A stretch of 64,000 nucleotides of DNA from positions 62,001 through 126,000 of the forward strand of contig JADJDT010000002.1 in NCBI GenBank assembly GCA_016702545.1, read 5' to 3'. Positions within the stretch are counted from its first letter, which is position 1; each line of letters opens with the position of its first letter. This DNA comes from Pseudomonadota bacterium (GTDB lineage: Bacteria; Myxococcota_A; Polyangia; GCA-2747355). The translations under genes were made by a program, and so were the position numbers. Under the pieces are notes generated by a model. That model saw nothing but the letters and a program-made list of their open reading frames with translations, was not told the origin of the DNA and made no database searches. Below, one piece after another: positions 34,901-44,545 of this stretch.

Positions 34901-35646
34901 TGCGCGGCCCCCTTGGCCGTGACGCTGAAGAGCGCTGTCTTGAAGGCGATGGCCGGGCGGTCCGTGAGCTCGGTAGTCGCGTTGCCCTTCTCGAAGCCGC
35001 GCACGGTGATCACGTTCTGGCGCCCCTCGGAGGTGGTGAAGGTGTGGCTGGCGCGCACGTTGTAGCGATAGCCCTCGAGGTAGGTGAAGACCCCGTAGCC
35101 GTGCCCGCGATAGACCATCGTCACCGAGAGCGTGTGGTTGCCCGGCGCGATGCTGCCGTTGAAGATTTCGAACGAGCGCTTGGCATCGAGCTCGCCATCC
35201 TCGGCGACGCGCGAGTAGATCTGCTTGCCGTCGAGCCCGTAGACCAGCTTGGTCAAACGGAAGGCGCCGCCCATCTCGTTGCTGTGGGTGATGATCGCGC
35301 GTGAGCCGGCGATCATGCCGTGGAGCACGGTCTCCTTCAGCAGGTTGAGCCGCGCCTTGGAGCGGAAGACGCGCTCCTTGAGCTCGTTGACGCGCTGCTC
35401 GAGAGTCCGCAACCGGATGGTGTTCGAGCCGGGGGTGGCGGCGTCGAGGGCCGCAGGCGCCGGAGCCACCGCCGCACTGCTCGCTGCACTGCTCGCTGCA
35501 CTGGTCGCTGCATTGGCACCCTCGCTACTCGTAGCGGTTACGGGTGCCGCCGCTGGCGCCGCGCCCGCCCCCTGCGCGCGCCCCACCAGCAGCAGCAGCG
35601 AGAGGCCGGCGAAACCCGACAGGCCGATCAGGACTCTTTTCCGCAT
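34897..35646 (-). CDS. Secreted protein, first gene of the Glt/Nfs-like block
   Basis: This 249-residue protein has a signal peptide (MRKRVLIGLSGFAGLSLLLLVGRAQGA), an Ala/Ser-rich spacer built from a 12-base repeat, a short coiled coil (RLRTLEQRVNELKERVFRSK), and a beta-rich C-terminal domain (AFRLTKLVYGLDGKQIYSR, APGNHTLSVTMVYRGHGYGVF, YRYNVRASHTFTTSEG). ATG 35646 starts the signal peptide directly; the longer frame adds only six residues. It heads the operon, about 230 bases after a good promoter. I do not recognise a named family; similar neighbours are often labelled dihydrolipoamide acetyltransferase, but no lipoyl domain is present here. Confidence 0.6.
   Translation of the reverse strand: MRKRVLIGLSGFAGLSLLLLVGRAQGAGAAPAAAPVTATSSEGANAATSAASSAASSAAVAPAPAALDAATPGSNTIRLRTLEQRVNELKERVFRSKARLNLLKETVLHGMIAGSRAIITHSNEMGGAFRLTKLVYGLDGKQIYSRVAEDGELDAKRSFEIFNGSIAPGNHTLSVTMVYRGHGYGVFTYLEGYRYNVRASHTFTTSEGRQNVITVRGFEKGNATTELTDRPAIAFKTALFSVTAKGAAQ
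35474..35509 (-). repeat. Three 12-bp tandem repeats (Ala/Ser spacer)
   Basis: Three copies of GCACTGCTCGCT (one base change in the third) at 35,474-35,485, 35,486-35,497 and 35,498-35,509. They encode the SAAS-type spacer between signal peptide and coiled coil. One of several period-12 coding repeats in the window. Confidence 0.7.
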
Positions 35647-35875
35647 GGCTGTCACTCCCCTCAAGACCTCGGACGCGGTCGCACACTACCGCAGCATCCG
35701 GATGAGGCGCGAATTTGAACGCCAACGACCGTTTTGCCGCTGGGCGACCCGACCTCAGCAACCCGGCCGAGACCGGGAGACCAGGCCGCCCCGCGGCTGA
35801 CGGCCGCGGTCAACAAGACCAGCGACCGCGCGGCAGTCGGGGCAAACCGGCCAAAGACCGACGAAATCGGGCGCT

Positions 35876-35905
35876 GGTATAACAGAGCCCGCAGAGCGGT
35901 GTCAA
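35876..35905 (-). promoter_or_regulatory. Strong sigma-70 type promoter of the Glt/Nfs-like operon
   Basis: The minus strand shows a perfect TTGACA (35,905-35,900) and TATACC (35,881-35,876), spaced by 18 bases. It sits in the 440-base gap between obgE and the operon's first ATG (35646), leaving a leader of about 225 bases. The rest of this gap holds no credible gene. Confidence 0.6.
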
Positions 35906-36086
35906 CGAGAGCACCATTTTGCTCCGGCCCGGGCGAGAGCGGGCATGCTTGCGCCCACCGAGACCTCGAGGGGGTCGGCGCGGCGCGCTGCGACGTCCTG
36001 ATCGGTGCGCGCTTCAACCGTGGCACACGGCGAGCGCCGGGGAGCTCCGCTTGGCGGAGGAGTCCGACCAACGGGCCGGCCGCGGG

Positions 36087-37136
36087 TCAAGGCGCGGTCG
36101 CGACGACGGGCGGCGGCGCTGCGAGGGCGAGCCGGCCCAAACAGCGGTCGAGGTCCGCCAGCAGCCGGTCGAGACCCCGGCGGGTGGCAGCGGAGATCAC
36201 GCAGGGGTCCGTGACGCCCGCCTCAGCGAGGTCGGCGCGGATTGCCGCCTCGCGCTCGCTGTCGAAGAGGTCGGCCTTGTTCAACACCACGAGCGTCGGC
36301 CGCTCGACCAACGCTGGGTCGTGCGCGGCGAGCTCGCGCCGAAGCAGGCGCAGGTCGTCCGCGGGCCCGCCCTCTTCGCCCAGCAGCGCATGACGGTCGT
36401 CGAGCAGGTAGATCAGCACGCGCGTCCGCTCGATGTGGCGCAGAAAGCGGTGGCCGAGGCCGGCCCCCGCCGAGGCGCCTGCGATCAGGCCGGGGATATC
36501 CGCCATCACGCACGAGCGGTCTTCGTTCAGCCGCACCAGCCCCAGGCCCGGCGTCAGCGTCGTGAAGGGGTAATCGGCGATCTTGGGCCGCGCGGCCGAG
36601 AGGGCGGCGAGCAGCGTGGACTTGCCGGCGTTGGGCAGGCCGACCAGCCCCACCTCGGCGACCAGCTTGAGTTCCAGCCGCAGCTGCCGGGTCTCGCCCG
36701 GGGTACCGGGATCGGCGCGGCGCGGCGCGCGGTTGGTCGCGCTGGCGAAATGGATGTTGCCGCGTCCGCCCCGTCCGCCGCGCGCGGCCACCCAGCGCAT
36801 GCCCGGCTGGCAGAGATCCGCCAATAACGCGCCGCCCTCGACGGCGTAGACGACCGTGCCGCAGGGCACAGGGACGATCAGCGGCTCCGCCGAACGCCCG
36901 TAGCAGTCGCTGCCCAGCCCGTGACCACCGCGGTCGGCGCGATAGTGCCGGCGGTAGCGCAGGTCGAGCAGCGTGCCGAGCTGTGGGTCGGCGACGAAGA
37001 CGACGTCGCCACCGTTGCCACCATCGCCGCCCGATGGGCCCCCACGGGGTACCAGGGCCTCGCGCCGGAAGGCGACGCAGCCGCGCCCGCCATCGCCGGC
37101 GGAGACCTCGATCTTGACCTCGTCGATGAAGCGCAT
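36087..37136 (-). CDS. obgE: GTPase Obg (ribosome assembly / stress)
   Basis: This 349-residue protein has the glycine-rich Obg fold (FIDEVKIEVSAGDGGRGCVAF, GGPSGGDGGNGGDV, residues about 1-158) and a GTPase domain with G1 GLPNAGKST (about 165), the G3 DIPGLIAGA, and NKAD. It binds the large ribosomal subunit and supports late 50S assembly. ATG 37136 (MRFIDEVKIEV) is the conserved start. It follows rpmA by 95 bases in the usual rplU-rpmA-obgE order. There is no long OCT-type C-terminal extension. Confidence 0.95.
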   Translation of the reverse strand: MRFIDEVKIEVSAGDGGRGCVAFRREALVPRGGPSGGDGGNGGDVVFVADPQLGTLLDLRYRRHYRADRGGHGLGSDCYGRSAEPLIVPVPCGTVVYAVEGGALLADLCQPGMRWVAARGGRGGRGNIHFASATNRAPRRADPGTPGETRQLRLELKLVAEVGLVGLPNAGKSTLLAALSAARPKIADYPFTTLTPGLGLVRLNEDRSCVMADIPGLIAGASAGAGLGHRFLRHIERTRVLIYLLDDRHALLGEEGGPADDLRLLRRELAAHDPALVERPTLVVLNKADLFDSEREAAIRADLAEAGVTDPCVISAATRRGLDRLLADLDRCLGRLALAAPPPVVATAP

Positions 37137-37231
37137 TGCAGCCACGACCCGCGCTTCAGGGCTGCGGGCTCCTACCACGGCGGCGCCAGGGGTGCGGCCC
37201 GCCGAGAAAGAACTCGCCGTCCGCGCGGACC

Positions 37232-37516
37232 CTAGCTCACCTGCGGCGGCTGGATCGGCGCGGCGGAGGGCTTGATCGAGACGCGCTTGCGATCACCGCG
37301 AAAGGTCTCGAACAGGACCACGCCATCGGTCAGCGCGAAGAGCGTGTAGTCCCGGCCCATGCCGACGTTGGATCCTGGATGAAAGCAGGTGCCGACCTGC
37401 CGCACGATGATGTTGCCCGCGCGCACCTGCTCGCCGCCGTAGCGCTTGACGCCACGGTATTGCGGGTTGGAGTCGCGGCCGTTGCGCGAGCTGCCTTGGC
37501 CTTTTTTATGTGCCAT
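37232..37516 (-). CDS. rpmA: 50S ribosomal protein L27
   Basis: This 94-residue protein starts MAHKKGQGSSRNGRDS and contains RYGGEQVRAGNIIVRQVG and GTCFHPGSNVGMGRDYTLFA, all diagnostic for L27, whose N-terminal tail reaches the peptidyl-transferase centre. There is no cleavable N-terminal extension of the kind seen in Firmicutes. It lies 24 bases after rplU and should be co-transcribed with it. A Pro-rich C-terminal tail (SAAPIQPPQVS) is slightly longer than average. Confidence 0.97.
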   Translation of the reverse strand: MAHKKGQGSSRNGRDSNPQYRGVKRYGGEQVRAGNIIVRQVGTCFHPGSNVGMGRDYTLFALTDGVVLFETFRGDRKRVSIKPSAAPIQPPQVS

Positions 37517-37540
37517 GGATCTTCTTCCTTCTCCGCGGGC

Positions 37541-37855
37541 TCAGCCGGCAGCGATCTCGGTGATCTTGATGGCGGTGAAGGGCTGCCGATGCCCGGCCTT
37601 CCGACGGTAGCGCTTGCGGCGCCGGTACTTGAAGATCATCACCTTGCGCTCGCGACCGTGCTCGACGATCTCCGCGCGCACCGCCGCGCCGGCCACATGC
37701 GGCCGACCGACCTGGAGCTGCTCGCCGCCCGCCAGCAGCAACACCTCGGAAAGTTGGATCGGATCACCGACGCTGCCTTCGAGCTTCTCGACGTGAATCA
37801 CGTCTCCGGGCGCCACGCGGTACTGTTTACCGCCGGTGCGAACCACGGCATACAT
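37541..37855 (-). CDS. rplU: 50S ribosomal protein L21
   Basis: This 104-residue protein has the L21 marks YAVVRTGGKQYRVAPGD, an 11-residue variable loop, and KVMIFKYRRRKRYRRKAGHRQ with the RNA-binding basic patch. It starts at ATG 37855 after an AAGGAG site (minus strand). The length equals the family norm. A promoter with perfect -35 box lies about 110 bases upstream, so L21 probably heads the rplU-rpmA-obgE operon. Confidence 0.97.
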   Translation of the reverse strand: MYAVVRTGGKQYRVAPGDVIHVEKLEGSVGDPIQLSEVLLLAGGEQLQVGRPHVAGAAVRAEIVEHGRERKVMIFKYRRRKRYRRKAGHRQPFTAIKITEIAAG

Positions 37856-37946
37856 GAAGGTCGCTCCTTATCGCGATCCCGGCCACGGGCGACCCACCGA
37901 ACGTCGGCGAGTGCTTGTCCTGCCCGCGGGGCCTGGGCCGACGCGG

Positions 37947-37974
37947 AGTGTATCCAGGGCCGTCCCCCTGTCAA
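37947..37974 (-). promoter_or_regulatory. Sigma-70 type promoter upstream of rplU
   Basis: TTGACA (37,974-37,969) and TACACT (37,952-37,947), spacer 16, on the minus strand. It leaves a leader of about 85-90 bases before the rplU ATG, a length that could hold an autoregulatory L21-type structure, although none was identified. Confidence 0.55.
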
Positions 37975-38017
37975 GGCTGAAGACCGCAGGGCACCAAGGC
38001 GCCAGGGCTGAGGGTGC

Positions 38018-38100
38018 CAGGGATCGAGCGAGCAGGATCGAGCGGGCAGGATCAGGCGGTCAGGATCAGGCGGTCAGGATCGGGCGGTCAGGATCGAGCA
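38018..38100. repeat. 14-bp tandem repeat between gatB and rplU
   Basis: About five copies of a 14-base unit (CAGGATCAGGCGGT and close variants), the clearest at 38,033-38,046, 38,047-38,060, 38,061-38,074 and 38,075-38,088, with a partial copy to 38,100 and a degenerate one from 38,018. It ends five bases before the gatB stop codon. It is non-coding. Confidence 0.75.
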
Positions 38101-38104
38101 GCGG

Positions 38105-39591
<1,487 letters not shown>

Positions 39592-39595
<4 letters not shown>

Positions 39596-41082
39596 CGCCG
39601 CACCTCTGGCACACGCCGGTGCCAATCGTGGGCCTGCTCGTAGCTGCCGGCGACGGCGAAGACCTGCTCCTCGCCGAGCGGGGGCCCCAGCACCTGGAGC
39701 CCGATAGGCAGCCCCTGCCGGCTGAAACCGCAGGGCAGCGAGAGGCCGGGAAGGCCCGCCAGATTGCACGAGATGGTGTAGATATCCGCCAGGTACATCT
39801 GCAGCGAATCGTCCAAGCGCTCGCCGAGCTTGAAGACCATGATCGGCAAGGTCGACACAACGATCACGTCGCAGCGCTCGAAGGCGCGGCTGAAGTCCTG
39901 GCGAATCAGCGTGCGCACGCGCTGCCCCTTGGCGTAGTAGGCATCGTAGTACCCGGCCGAGAGCGCGAAGGTGCCGAGGATGATGCGGCGCCTGACCTCG
40001 GGGCCGAAGCCGTCGTGCCGCGTGCGGCTGTACAGGTCGCGCAGGTCGCGCGGTCGCGCGGCGCGCAGCCCGAAGCGCACACCGTCGTAGCGCGCGAGGT
40101 TGGACGAGGCCTCGGCGGTGCAAAGCAGGTAGTAGGTCGCGATCGCGTACTTGGTGTGCGGCAGCGAGATGTCGACCACCTCCGCGCCCTGCGCGGCCAG
40201 CTGGTCGATGGCCGCGCGTACAGCCGTCTCGATCTCGGGATCGAGGCCCGCGGCGAAGTACTCGGCCGGCACGCCGATGCGCAGGCCACGGACCCCACGC
40301 CGGCAGGCCTCGCGGTAGCGCCCGACCGGCTGCGGCAGGCTGGTGGCGTCGAGCGGGTCATGCCCGGCGATGACCTCGAGCAGCGCGGCCGCGTCCTCGG
40401 TCGTGCGGGCGATCGGTCCGACCTGGTCGAGGCTCGACGCGAAGGCGATCACGCCGTAGCGGCTCACGCGCCCGTAGGTCGGCTTGATGCCGACCACGCC
40501 GCAGAGGGCGGCCGGCTGGCGAATCGACCCGCCCGTGTCCGTGCCCAGCGCGCCGAGGCAGAGGCGCCCGGCGACCGCGGCGGCCGAGCCGCCCGAGGAA
40601 CCGCCCGGCACGCGGTCGACGTCCCAGGGGTTGCGGCAGACCCCGAACGCGGAGTTCTCGTTCGACGAGCCCATCGCGAACTCGTCCATGTTGGCCTTAC
40701 CCAACACCACCGCCCCGGCGGCGCGGAGACGCGCCGAGGGCGTGCCCTCGTAGGGTGGCACCCAATCGGCCAGGATGCGCGAACCGCAGGTGGTGCGCAG
40801 ACCCTGCGTGACGAAGATGTCCTTCAGCGCGATCGGCACGCCGGCCAGCGGTCCGACGTCCTCGCCGCGCGCCAAACGAAGGTCGAGGGCCCGCGCAGCG
40901 GCCAGCGCGCCCTCGGCGTCCACGGTGATGAACGCGTGCAGGGTCGGCTCCAGCTCGGCGATGCGCGCCAGGTAGGCCTGGGCCACCTCGACGGCGCTGA
41001 GCTGCCGGCCGCGCACCCGCTCGGCGAGAGCGGTGACTGTCAGCTCGACGATGTCCACCACGTCCTCCACGCCGCGGCCCAC
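39592..41082 (-). CDS. gatA: Asp/Glu-tRNA amidotransferase subunit A
   Basis: This 496-residue amidase-signature enzyme releases ammonia from glutamine for GatB. The Ser-cisSer-Lys triad is visible: IALKDIFVTQG (Lys), PGGSSGGSAAAVAG (cis-Ser), and GTDTGGSIRQPAALCGVVG (nucleophile Ser). GxKPTYGRVSRYG and the FALSAGYYDAYY segment are typical. The GTG at 41082 is used here; GTG codons at 41070, 41061 and 41058 are alternatives closer to the conserved IVELTVTALAERV. It is 33 bases after gatC and overlaps gatB. Together the three genes form gatCAB, implying the indirect pathway to Gln- and/or Asn-tRNA. Confidence 0.95.
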
Positions 41083-41115
41083 GGGCCGCCGATCGATGCC
41101 GACAGCCCGGGGCCG

Positions 41116-41403
41116 TCAGTCGATGATCTTGGGCACCACGAAGTAGCCGTCCTCATGGAGCGGCGCCTGGCTCAGCACCAGCTCGCGCGCCAGCGACGCT
41201 ACCGTCACATCGGGACGCTCGGGACAGCCCAGCGGCAACACATGGGACGTCGGCTCGACCGCCGCCGTATCGAGCTCGTCGAGCTGCTCGAAGTGCTCGA
41301 CGAGGCGACTGAGCTGCTCCGCGAGGGCCGCCGTCTCGTCGACGGAGAGCTGAAGCCGCGCCAGCTCACCGACCTTCTGTACCTGCTCGGGACTGATCTT
41401 CAT
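41116..41403 (-). CDS. gatC: Asp/Glu-tRNA amidotransferase subunit C
   Basis: This 95-residue stabilising subunit begins MKISPEQVQKVGELARLQLS, followed by a helix FEQLDELDTAAVEPTSHVLP and ends DGYFVVPKIID, all family features. ATG 41403 is chosen over the frame starting ten codons earlier. It heads the gatCAB operon. A TTGCCG/TATAAG promoter lies about 110 bases upstream, and a truncated palindrome (41,429-41,465) sits in the leader. Confidence 0.93.
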   Translation of the reverse strand: MKISPEQVQKVGELARLQLSVDETAALAEQLSRLVEHFEQLDELDTAAVEPTSHVLPLGCPERPDVTVASLARELVLSQAPLHEDGYFVVPKIID

Positions 41404-41428
41404 CGGTAGCACCTGCTGAGCAGCGGAA

Positions 41429-41465
41429 CGCACGGCATGCGCTCGAACGCGCTTGTTTTCGGGCT
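41429..41465 (-). repeat. Truncated CTAG palindrome in the gatC leader
   Basis: Read on the minus strand it begins CTAGCCCGAAAACAAGCGCG and continues TTCGAGCGCATGCCGT, closely matching the first arm and loop of the palindrome at 53,874; the closing arm has decayed. A relic of the compound repeat family. Confidence 0.6.
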
Positions 41466-41511
41466 AGAGCTGGGCGCCAAGCCGCCCAGCCGCCGGACTA
41501 GCGACCGACCG

Positions 41512-41541
41512 CTTATAACGCGCGGCCTGGTCGGTCGGCAA
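41512..41541 (-). promoter_or_regulatory. Probable promoter of gatCAB
   Basis: TTGCCG (41,541-41,536) and TATAAG (41,517-41,512), spacer 18, on the minus strand, about 110 bases before gatC. The 500 bases between gatC and the stress-protein gene hold no credible gene; they contain this promoter, the truncated palindrome and the 29-bp direct repeats. Confidence 0.5.
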
Positions 41542-41841
41542 TGGGGTGAAGGGCCGAGGGGCGATGGGGGGGCTGGTATCCCGCCGATAGCCGGCGGCCG
41601 CTGTGGGCGAGCCGCACCGTGACCCTGGCCGAGTCCGGACCGGCCGCACTTTGGGGCTTTTTGACCCGCACCAGCCGAGGCCGGCGGCCCGATCGCGTCA
41701 GCCTGACGTAATGCGGTCGGATAGGTTTTCATCGCGTCAAGCTAAGCATCTGACATCTGTGTTATTTGTAACGCTCGATGGGATGGCACGCCGCATGCTT
41801 TGGTTTGAGCCGGCCGAGTCTGCCTTGCAGCCGGGGCAAAG

Positions 41842-41902
41842 CTGGTGTTCGCGCCGCGGTACGCGGCGATACTCTGGTGTTCGCGCCGCGGTACGCGGCG
41901 AT
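41842..41902 (+). promoter_or_regulatory. Two 29-bp direct repeats upstream of the universal stress gene
   Basis: The 29-base sequence CTGGTGTTCGCGCCGCGGTA-CGCGGCGAT occurs at 41,842-41,870 and identically at 41,874-41,902, three bases apart (period 32, about three helical turns). Each contains an inverted repeat CGCCGC-GGTAC-GCGGCG. It ends 18 bases before ATG 41920. The layout is that of tandem operator sites for a dimeric regulator. Confidence 0.6.
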
Positions 41903-41919
41903 GATCAAGGGGGGTTCTC

Positions 41920-42390
41920 ATGTTCGGGGCCGCCAAGATCCTCGTCCCGATGGATTTCTCGGCTTGTTCTCGCCTCGCGCTCGACTACGCCGTGTTCTTC
42001 GCCCGTCACTTCGGCTCGCAGATCGACGTGCTGCATGTCTGGGAGCCTCCGCGCTACGTGATTCCCGAGGTCACCGTACAACTCCCGGGAGAGATCCGGC
42101 AGTCGCTGGCGGACTTTGCGCGCGTGGAAGCTGGCAAGGAGATGGACCAGCTCCTGGCGGGTGTGGTGGTGCCGAGCAACGTGCAGCTTCGCGGGCGGCT
42201 CGAGTCGGGGGATCCGACCGAGACCGTGGTCGAGCTAGCGGCCAAGGAGGCCTTCGATCTCGTGGTCATGGGAACCCACGGGCGAACCGGGCTCTCGCAC
42301 GTCTTTCTGGGCAGCGTGGCCGAGAAGGTCGTGCGCCGGGCGGCGTGCCCGGTGCTGACCATCCGGCAGCCCGGCGCTGGAGCGGGATGA
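41920..42390 (+). CDS. Universal stress protein (UspA family)
   Basis: This 156-residue protein has the Usp alpha/beta fold: KILVPMDFSACSRLALDYAV at the start, VLHVWEPP, and the ATP-binding loop VVMGTHGRTGLSHVFLGSVAEKVVRRA (G-2x-G-9x-G-S type, residues about 119-145), so it probably binds ATP. ATG 41920 follows a GGGGGG ribosome-binding site. It opens a group with two CBS proteins and is preceded by two perfect direct repeats that may regulate it. A role in stress or oxygen/energy adaptation is inferred from family. Confidence 0.9.
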   Translation: MFGAAKILVPMDFSACSRLALDYAVFFARHFGSQIDVLHVWEPPRYVIPEVTVQLPGEIRQSLADFARVEAGKEMDQLLAGVVVPSNVQLRGRLESGDPTETVVELAAKEAFDLVVMGTHGRTGLSHVFLGSVAEKVVRRAACPVLTIRQPGAGAG

Positions 42391-42469
42391 GGGTCGGGAG
42401 GGGGCTTGGGGGGCGTCACGGTCGGACCGAGTCGCGGCGCGCGTGCCGGTCCAAGGGAGGGAGGAAGCG

Positions 42470-43276
42470 ATGGGAGAACTCTCGGGAGCTGTAGCGGCCC
42501 GCCGCTTGCGAGTGCTGGTGCGCGAGACGCACTTCGGCGATGGCATCACCTCCCGGCAGCTGAGGGTGTTCTGCCGGCGCCGCGACCGCTGCGTGCCGGT
42601 TCAGCAGTGCAGCAGCTGCGAGCGCTGTCAGGGCTTCTCGCTCGACCACAGCGGCCAGCACAGCTTCCTGAGCTGCAGCTTCACAGCGGAACACGATCAC
42701 GCCCAGGCATCAGGGACGGCAGGGTCAGAGGCGTCTTCGACGCTCAGCGCGGCCGAGCGCACACCGGTGGCCCAGGTGATGACCAAGGACGTGGTCTGCG
42801 TCACGGAGGACCTCGACATCGGCGAGCTGACGCGGCTGTTGCTCGAACGCAACATCAGCGGCGTACCGGTCGTCGACCCGCAGGGCAACCCGGTGGGCGT
42901 GGTCTCCAAGACCGACCTGCTGCGCGACGCCTTCGAGCGGCCGAGCACCAGCGGGCCCGAGGTCACGGCACAAGGCCGGGACGACCAGGGCGAGGCCTAC
43001 GCGGCGCTCGGGCCAGGGTTCCAGCAGGAGGCGGGCTCACGGGGCGTCGTGCGCGACATCATGACGCCGGTCACCTACGCGCTGCGAGCGAGCACCTCGA
43101 TCGCCCAAGCGGCGGCGTTGATGGCCTTCGAGGGTGTCCACCGCCTGCCGATCGTCGCCGACACGAGTAGCGAGGTCGTCGGCCTGCTTGCGGCGCTGGA
43201 CGTCCTCCAGTGGCTCGGTGAGCAGAATGGCTATCTGACGCGGCCGCGCCCGGACAACGCCGGACTCGTGATGTGA
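42470..43276 (+). CDS. CBS-domain protein with Cys-rich N-terminus
   Basis: This 268-residue protein carries two CBS motifs (VAQVMTKDVVCVTEDLDIGELTRLL, residues about 101-160; VVRDIMTPVTYALRASTSIAQAAALM, about 195-255), which usually bind adenine nucleotides. Its N-terminal part (residues 30-75) contains CRRRDRCVPVQQCSSCERCQ and a further Cys at LSCSF, a possible metal or redox site. ATG 42470 has a GGAGG site 7 bases upstream. It is 79 bases after the stress-protein gene in the same direction. A nucleotide- or redox-sensing role is plausible; no output domain is present. Confidence 0.8.
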   Translation: MGELSGAVAARRLRVLVRETHFGDGITSRQLRVFCRRRDRCVPVQQCSSCERCQGFSLDHSGQHSFLSCSFTAEHDHAQASGTAGSEASSTLSAAERTPVAQVMTKDVVCVTEDLDIGELTRLLLERNISGVPVVDPQGNPVGVVSKTDLLRDAFERPSTSGPEVTAQGRDDQGEAYAALGPGFQQEAGSRGVVRDIMTPVTYALRASTSIAQAAALMAFEGVHRLPIVADTSSEVVGLLAALDVLQWLGEQNGYLTRPRPDNAGLVM

Positions 43277-43372
43277 AGGGGCGGGGCTAGTGATGTGAAA
43301 GGCAGCGAGCAGAGGCCCAGCAGGCCGAGGTGAGGACTTCAGAACGGCGCGCTTTTGGGGGAGAGGTTCATC

Positions 43373-43828
43373 GTGTACCGGCTCAAGGCCAAGGACCTGA
43401 TGGCGACAGAGCTGATCACGCTCGACAAGAGCGAGACGCTCGACCTGGCCGACGAAATCATGCGGCTCGCGCGCGTGCGTCACCTCCCGGTGTTGGAGGA
43501 TGGCCACCTCGCCGGCCTGGTGACCCACCGCGACATTCTGCGGGCGCAGGTCAGCGCGCTCGCCGGCCTCAGCCGCGATCAGTCGCGCCAGCTCGAAGCG
43601 AAGATCCCCGTGGCCGAGATCATGACCAGCGGCGTGCGAAGCGTGTCGCCAGACACGCCAGCGGTCGAGGTGGCGCGTATCATGCGCGACCACAAGTTCG
43701 GCTGCGTGCCCGTCGTCGACGGCGGGCGCCTGGTCGGAATCGTCACCGAGGCGGATTTCCTCGACCTCGTCCTACGGGCCCTCGACGAGGCCGATCCCGA
43801 GCAGCGCGCGAGCGCCAGCGCGAAGTGA
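43373..43828 (+). CDS. CBS-domain pair protein
   Basis: This 151-residue protein is almost only a CBS (Bateman) module: KAKDLMATELITLDKSETLD with HLPVLEDGHLAGLVTHRDIL, then VAEIMTSGVRSVSPDTPAVE with CVPVVDGGRLVGIVTEADFL. The GTG at 43373 is chosen because GGGAGAGG lies 7 bases upstream; a TTG at 43355 would add six residues. Stand-alone CBS modules sense AMP/ATP or SAM and bind partner enzymes. It lies 96 bases after the Cys-rich CBS gene. Confidence 0.82.
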   Translation: MYRLKAKDLMATELITLDKSETLDLADEIMRLARVRHLPVLEDGHLAGLVTHRDILRAQVSALAGLSRDQSRQLEAKIPVAEIMTSGVRSVSPDTPAVEVARIMRDHKFGCVPVVDGGRLVGIVTEADFLDLVLRALDEADPEQRASASAK

Positions 43829-43912
43829 AGCCGCGCCTGCCTCGGGCCACGTCGAGCAACCTACCCGCCTCCGGCTGCGCCGAGGAACGCAAGCGCCTCG
43901 ACGGCCCAGCCA

Positions 43913-43983
43913 CAGTCCTCGAGCAGGCCTCAGCAATCGAGCAGACCTCAGTCCTCGAGCAGGCCTCAGTAATAATCGAGCAG
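43913..43983. repeat. 18-bp tandem repeats at the 3' end of the DUF2934 gene
   Basis: Units of 18 bases (CAGTCCTCGAGCAGGCCT and a variant) at 43,913-43,930, 43,931-43,948 and 43,949-43,966, with a partial fourth copy. They occupy the gap between the convergent CBS and DUF2934 genes and touch the latter's stop codon. Confidence 0.65.
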
Positions 43984-44229
43984 ATTTGCCCAGCCATGAG
44001 ACGGACCGGCAGGCTCGCGCGCCTGCGCCGCCCCGGCCTCGGCGCGATACTCGGCCTCGGCCCGCAGCCAGTCGGCCGCGGGATCATGGCCTCCGGTTTC
44101 GAGCGAGATGAAATAGGCTCGCAGACGAATGGCCTCCTCCGAGGCGGCCCAGTGGCCGGGCACGACGTGGTGGTGCTGGACGGCAGTCGTGTGCCGGGCC
44201 CAGAGGGGCGTCGCGCTTTGTGTCAGCAT
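43966..44229 (-). CDS. DUF2934 family protein
   Basis: This small 87-residue protein contains EEAIRLRAYFISLETGGHDP and ADWLRAEAEYRAEAG (residues about 30-65), which fit DUF2934, a short helical domain of unknown function. ATG 44229 follows a GGAGG site, while the longer open frame has no domain. It is convergent with the CBS gene and divergent from the alcohol dehydrogenase. The presence of such a protein beside Usp/CBS genes suggests a shared stress regulon, but the function is unknown. Confidence 0.65.
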   Translation of the reverse strand: MLTQSATPLWARHTTAVQHHHVVPGHWAASEEAIRLRAYFISLETGGHDPAADWLRAEAEYRAEAGAAQAREPAGPSHGWANLLDYY

Positions 44230-44545
44230 CGCTGTGCCTCCTGCGCCCCAGGCACAGCAAGGCTCATACCCGATTCGCTTGCGCCGCAGCCCGATCCGAC
44301 CGCGGCGAGGCAGGGGAAGCGGCAGGCCGACAACGTCACCCCGCGTCAATCCGGTGGGTTATGAAACGTCGTTTTACAAAGTAATTCGCGATGCGCAATC
44401 GGATCGGCTCAGAATGGGGCCCTGGGGACCGCCGCGCGATGGGGGAGAGGACAGGAGCTGGTCGAATGGCGCCACTGGAGGGCTTGGAACGGGGCATGGC
44501 GACTCACCGCGCTCTCGAAAGAGTGCTTCCGCCGGGGCGCGAGCC

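Noticed and set aside
35647..36086. Minus-strand open frame of 136 codons between obgE and the Glt-like block
   Set aside because: No domain or signal peptide, and a promoter with perfect -35 box lies inside it; treated as leader DNA.
38018..38100. Tandem 14-bp repeat considered as a CRISPR array
   Set aside because: Units are directly adjacent without spacers and too short; it is a simple tandem repeat.
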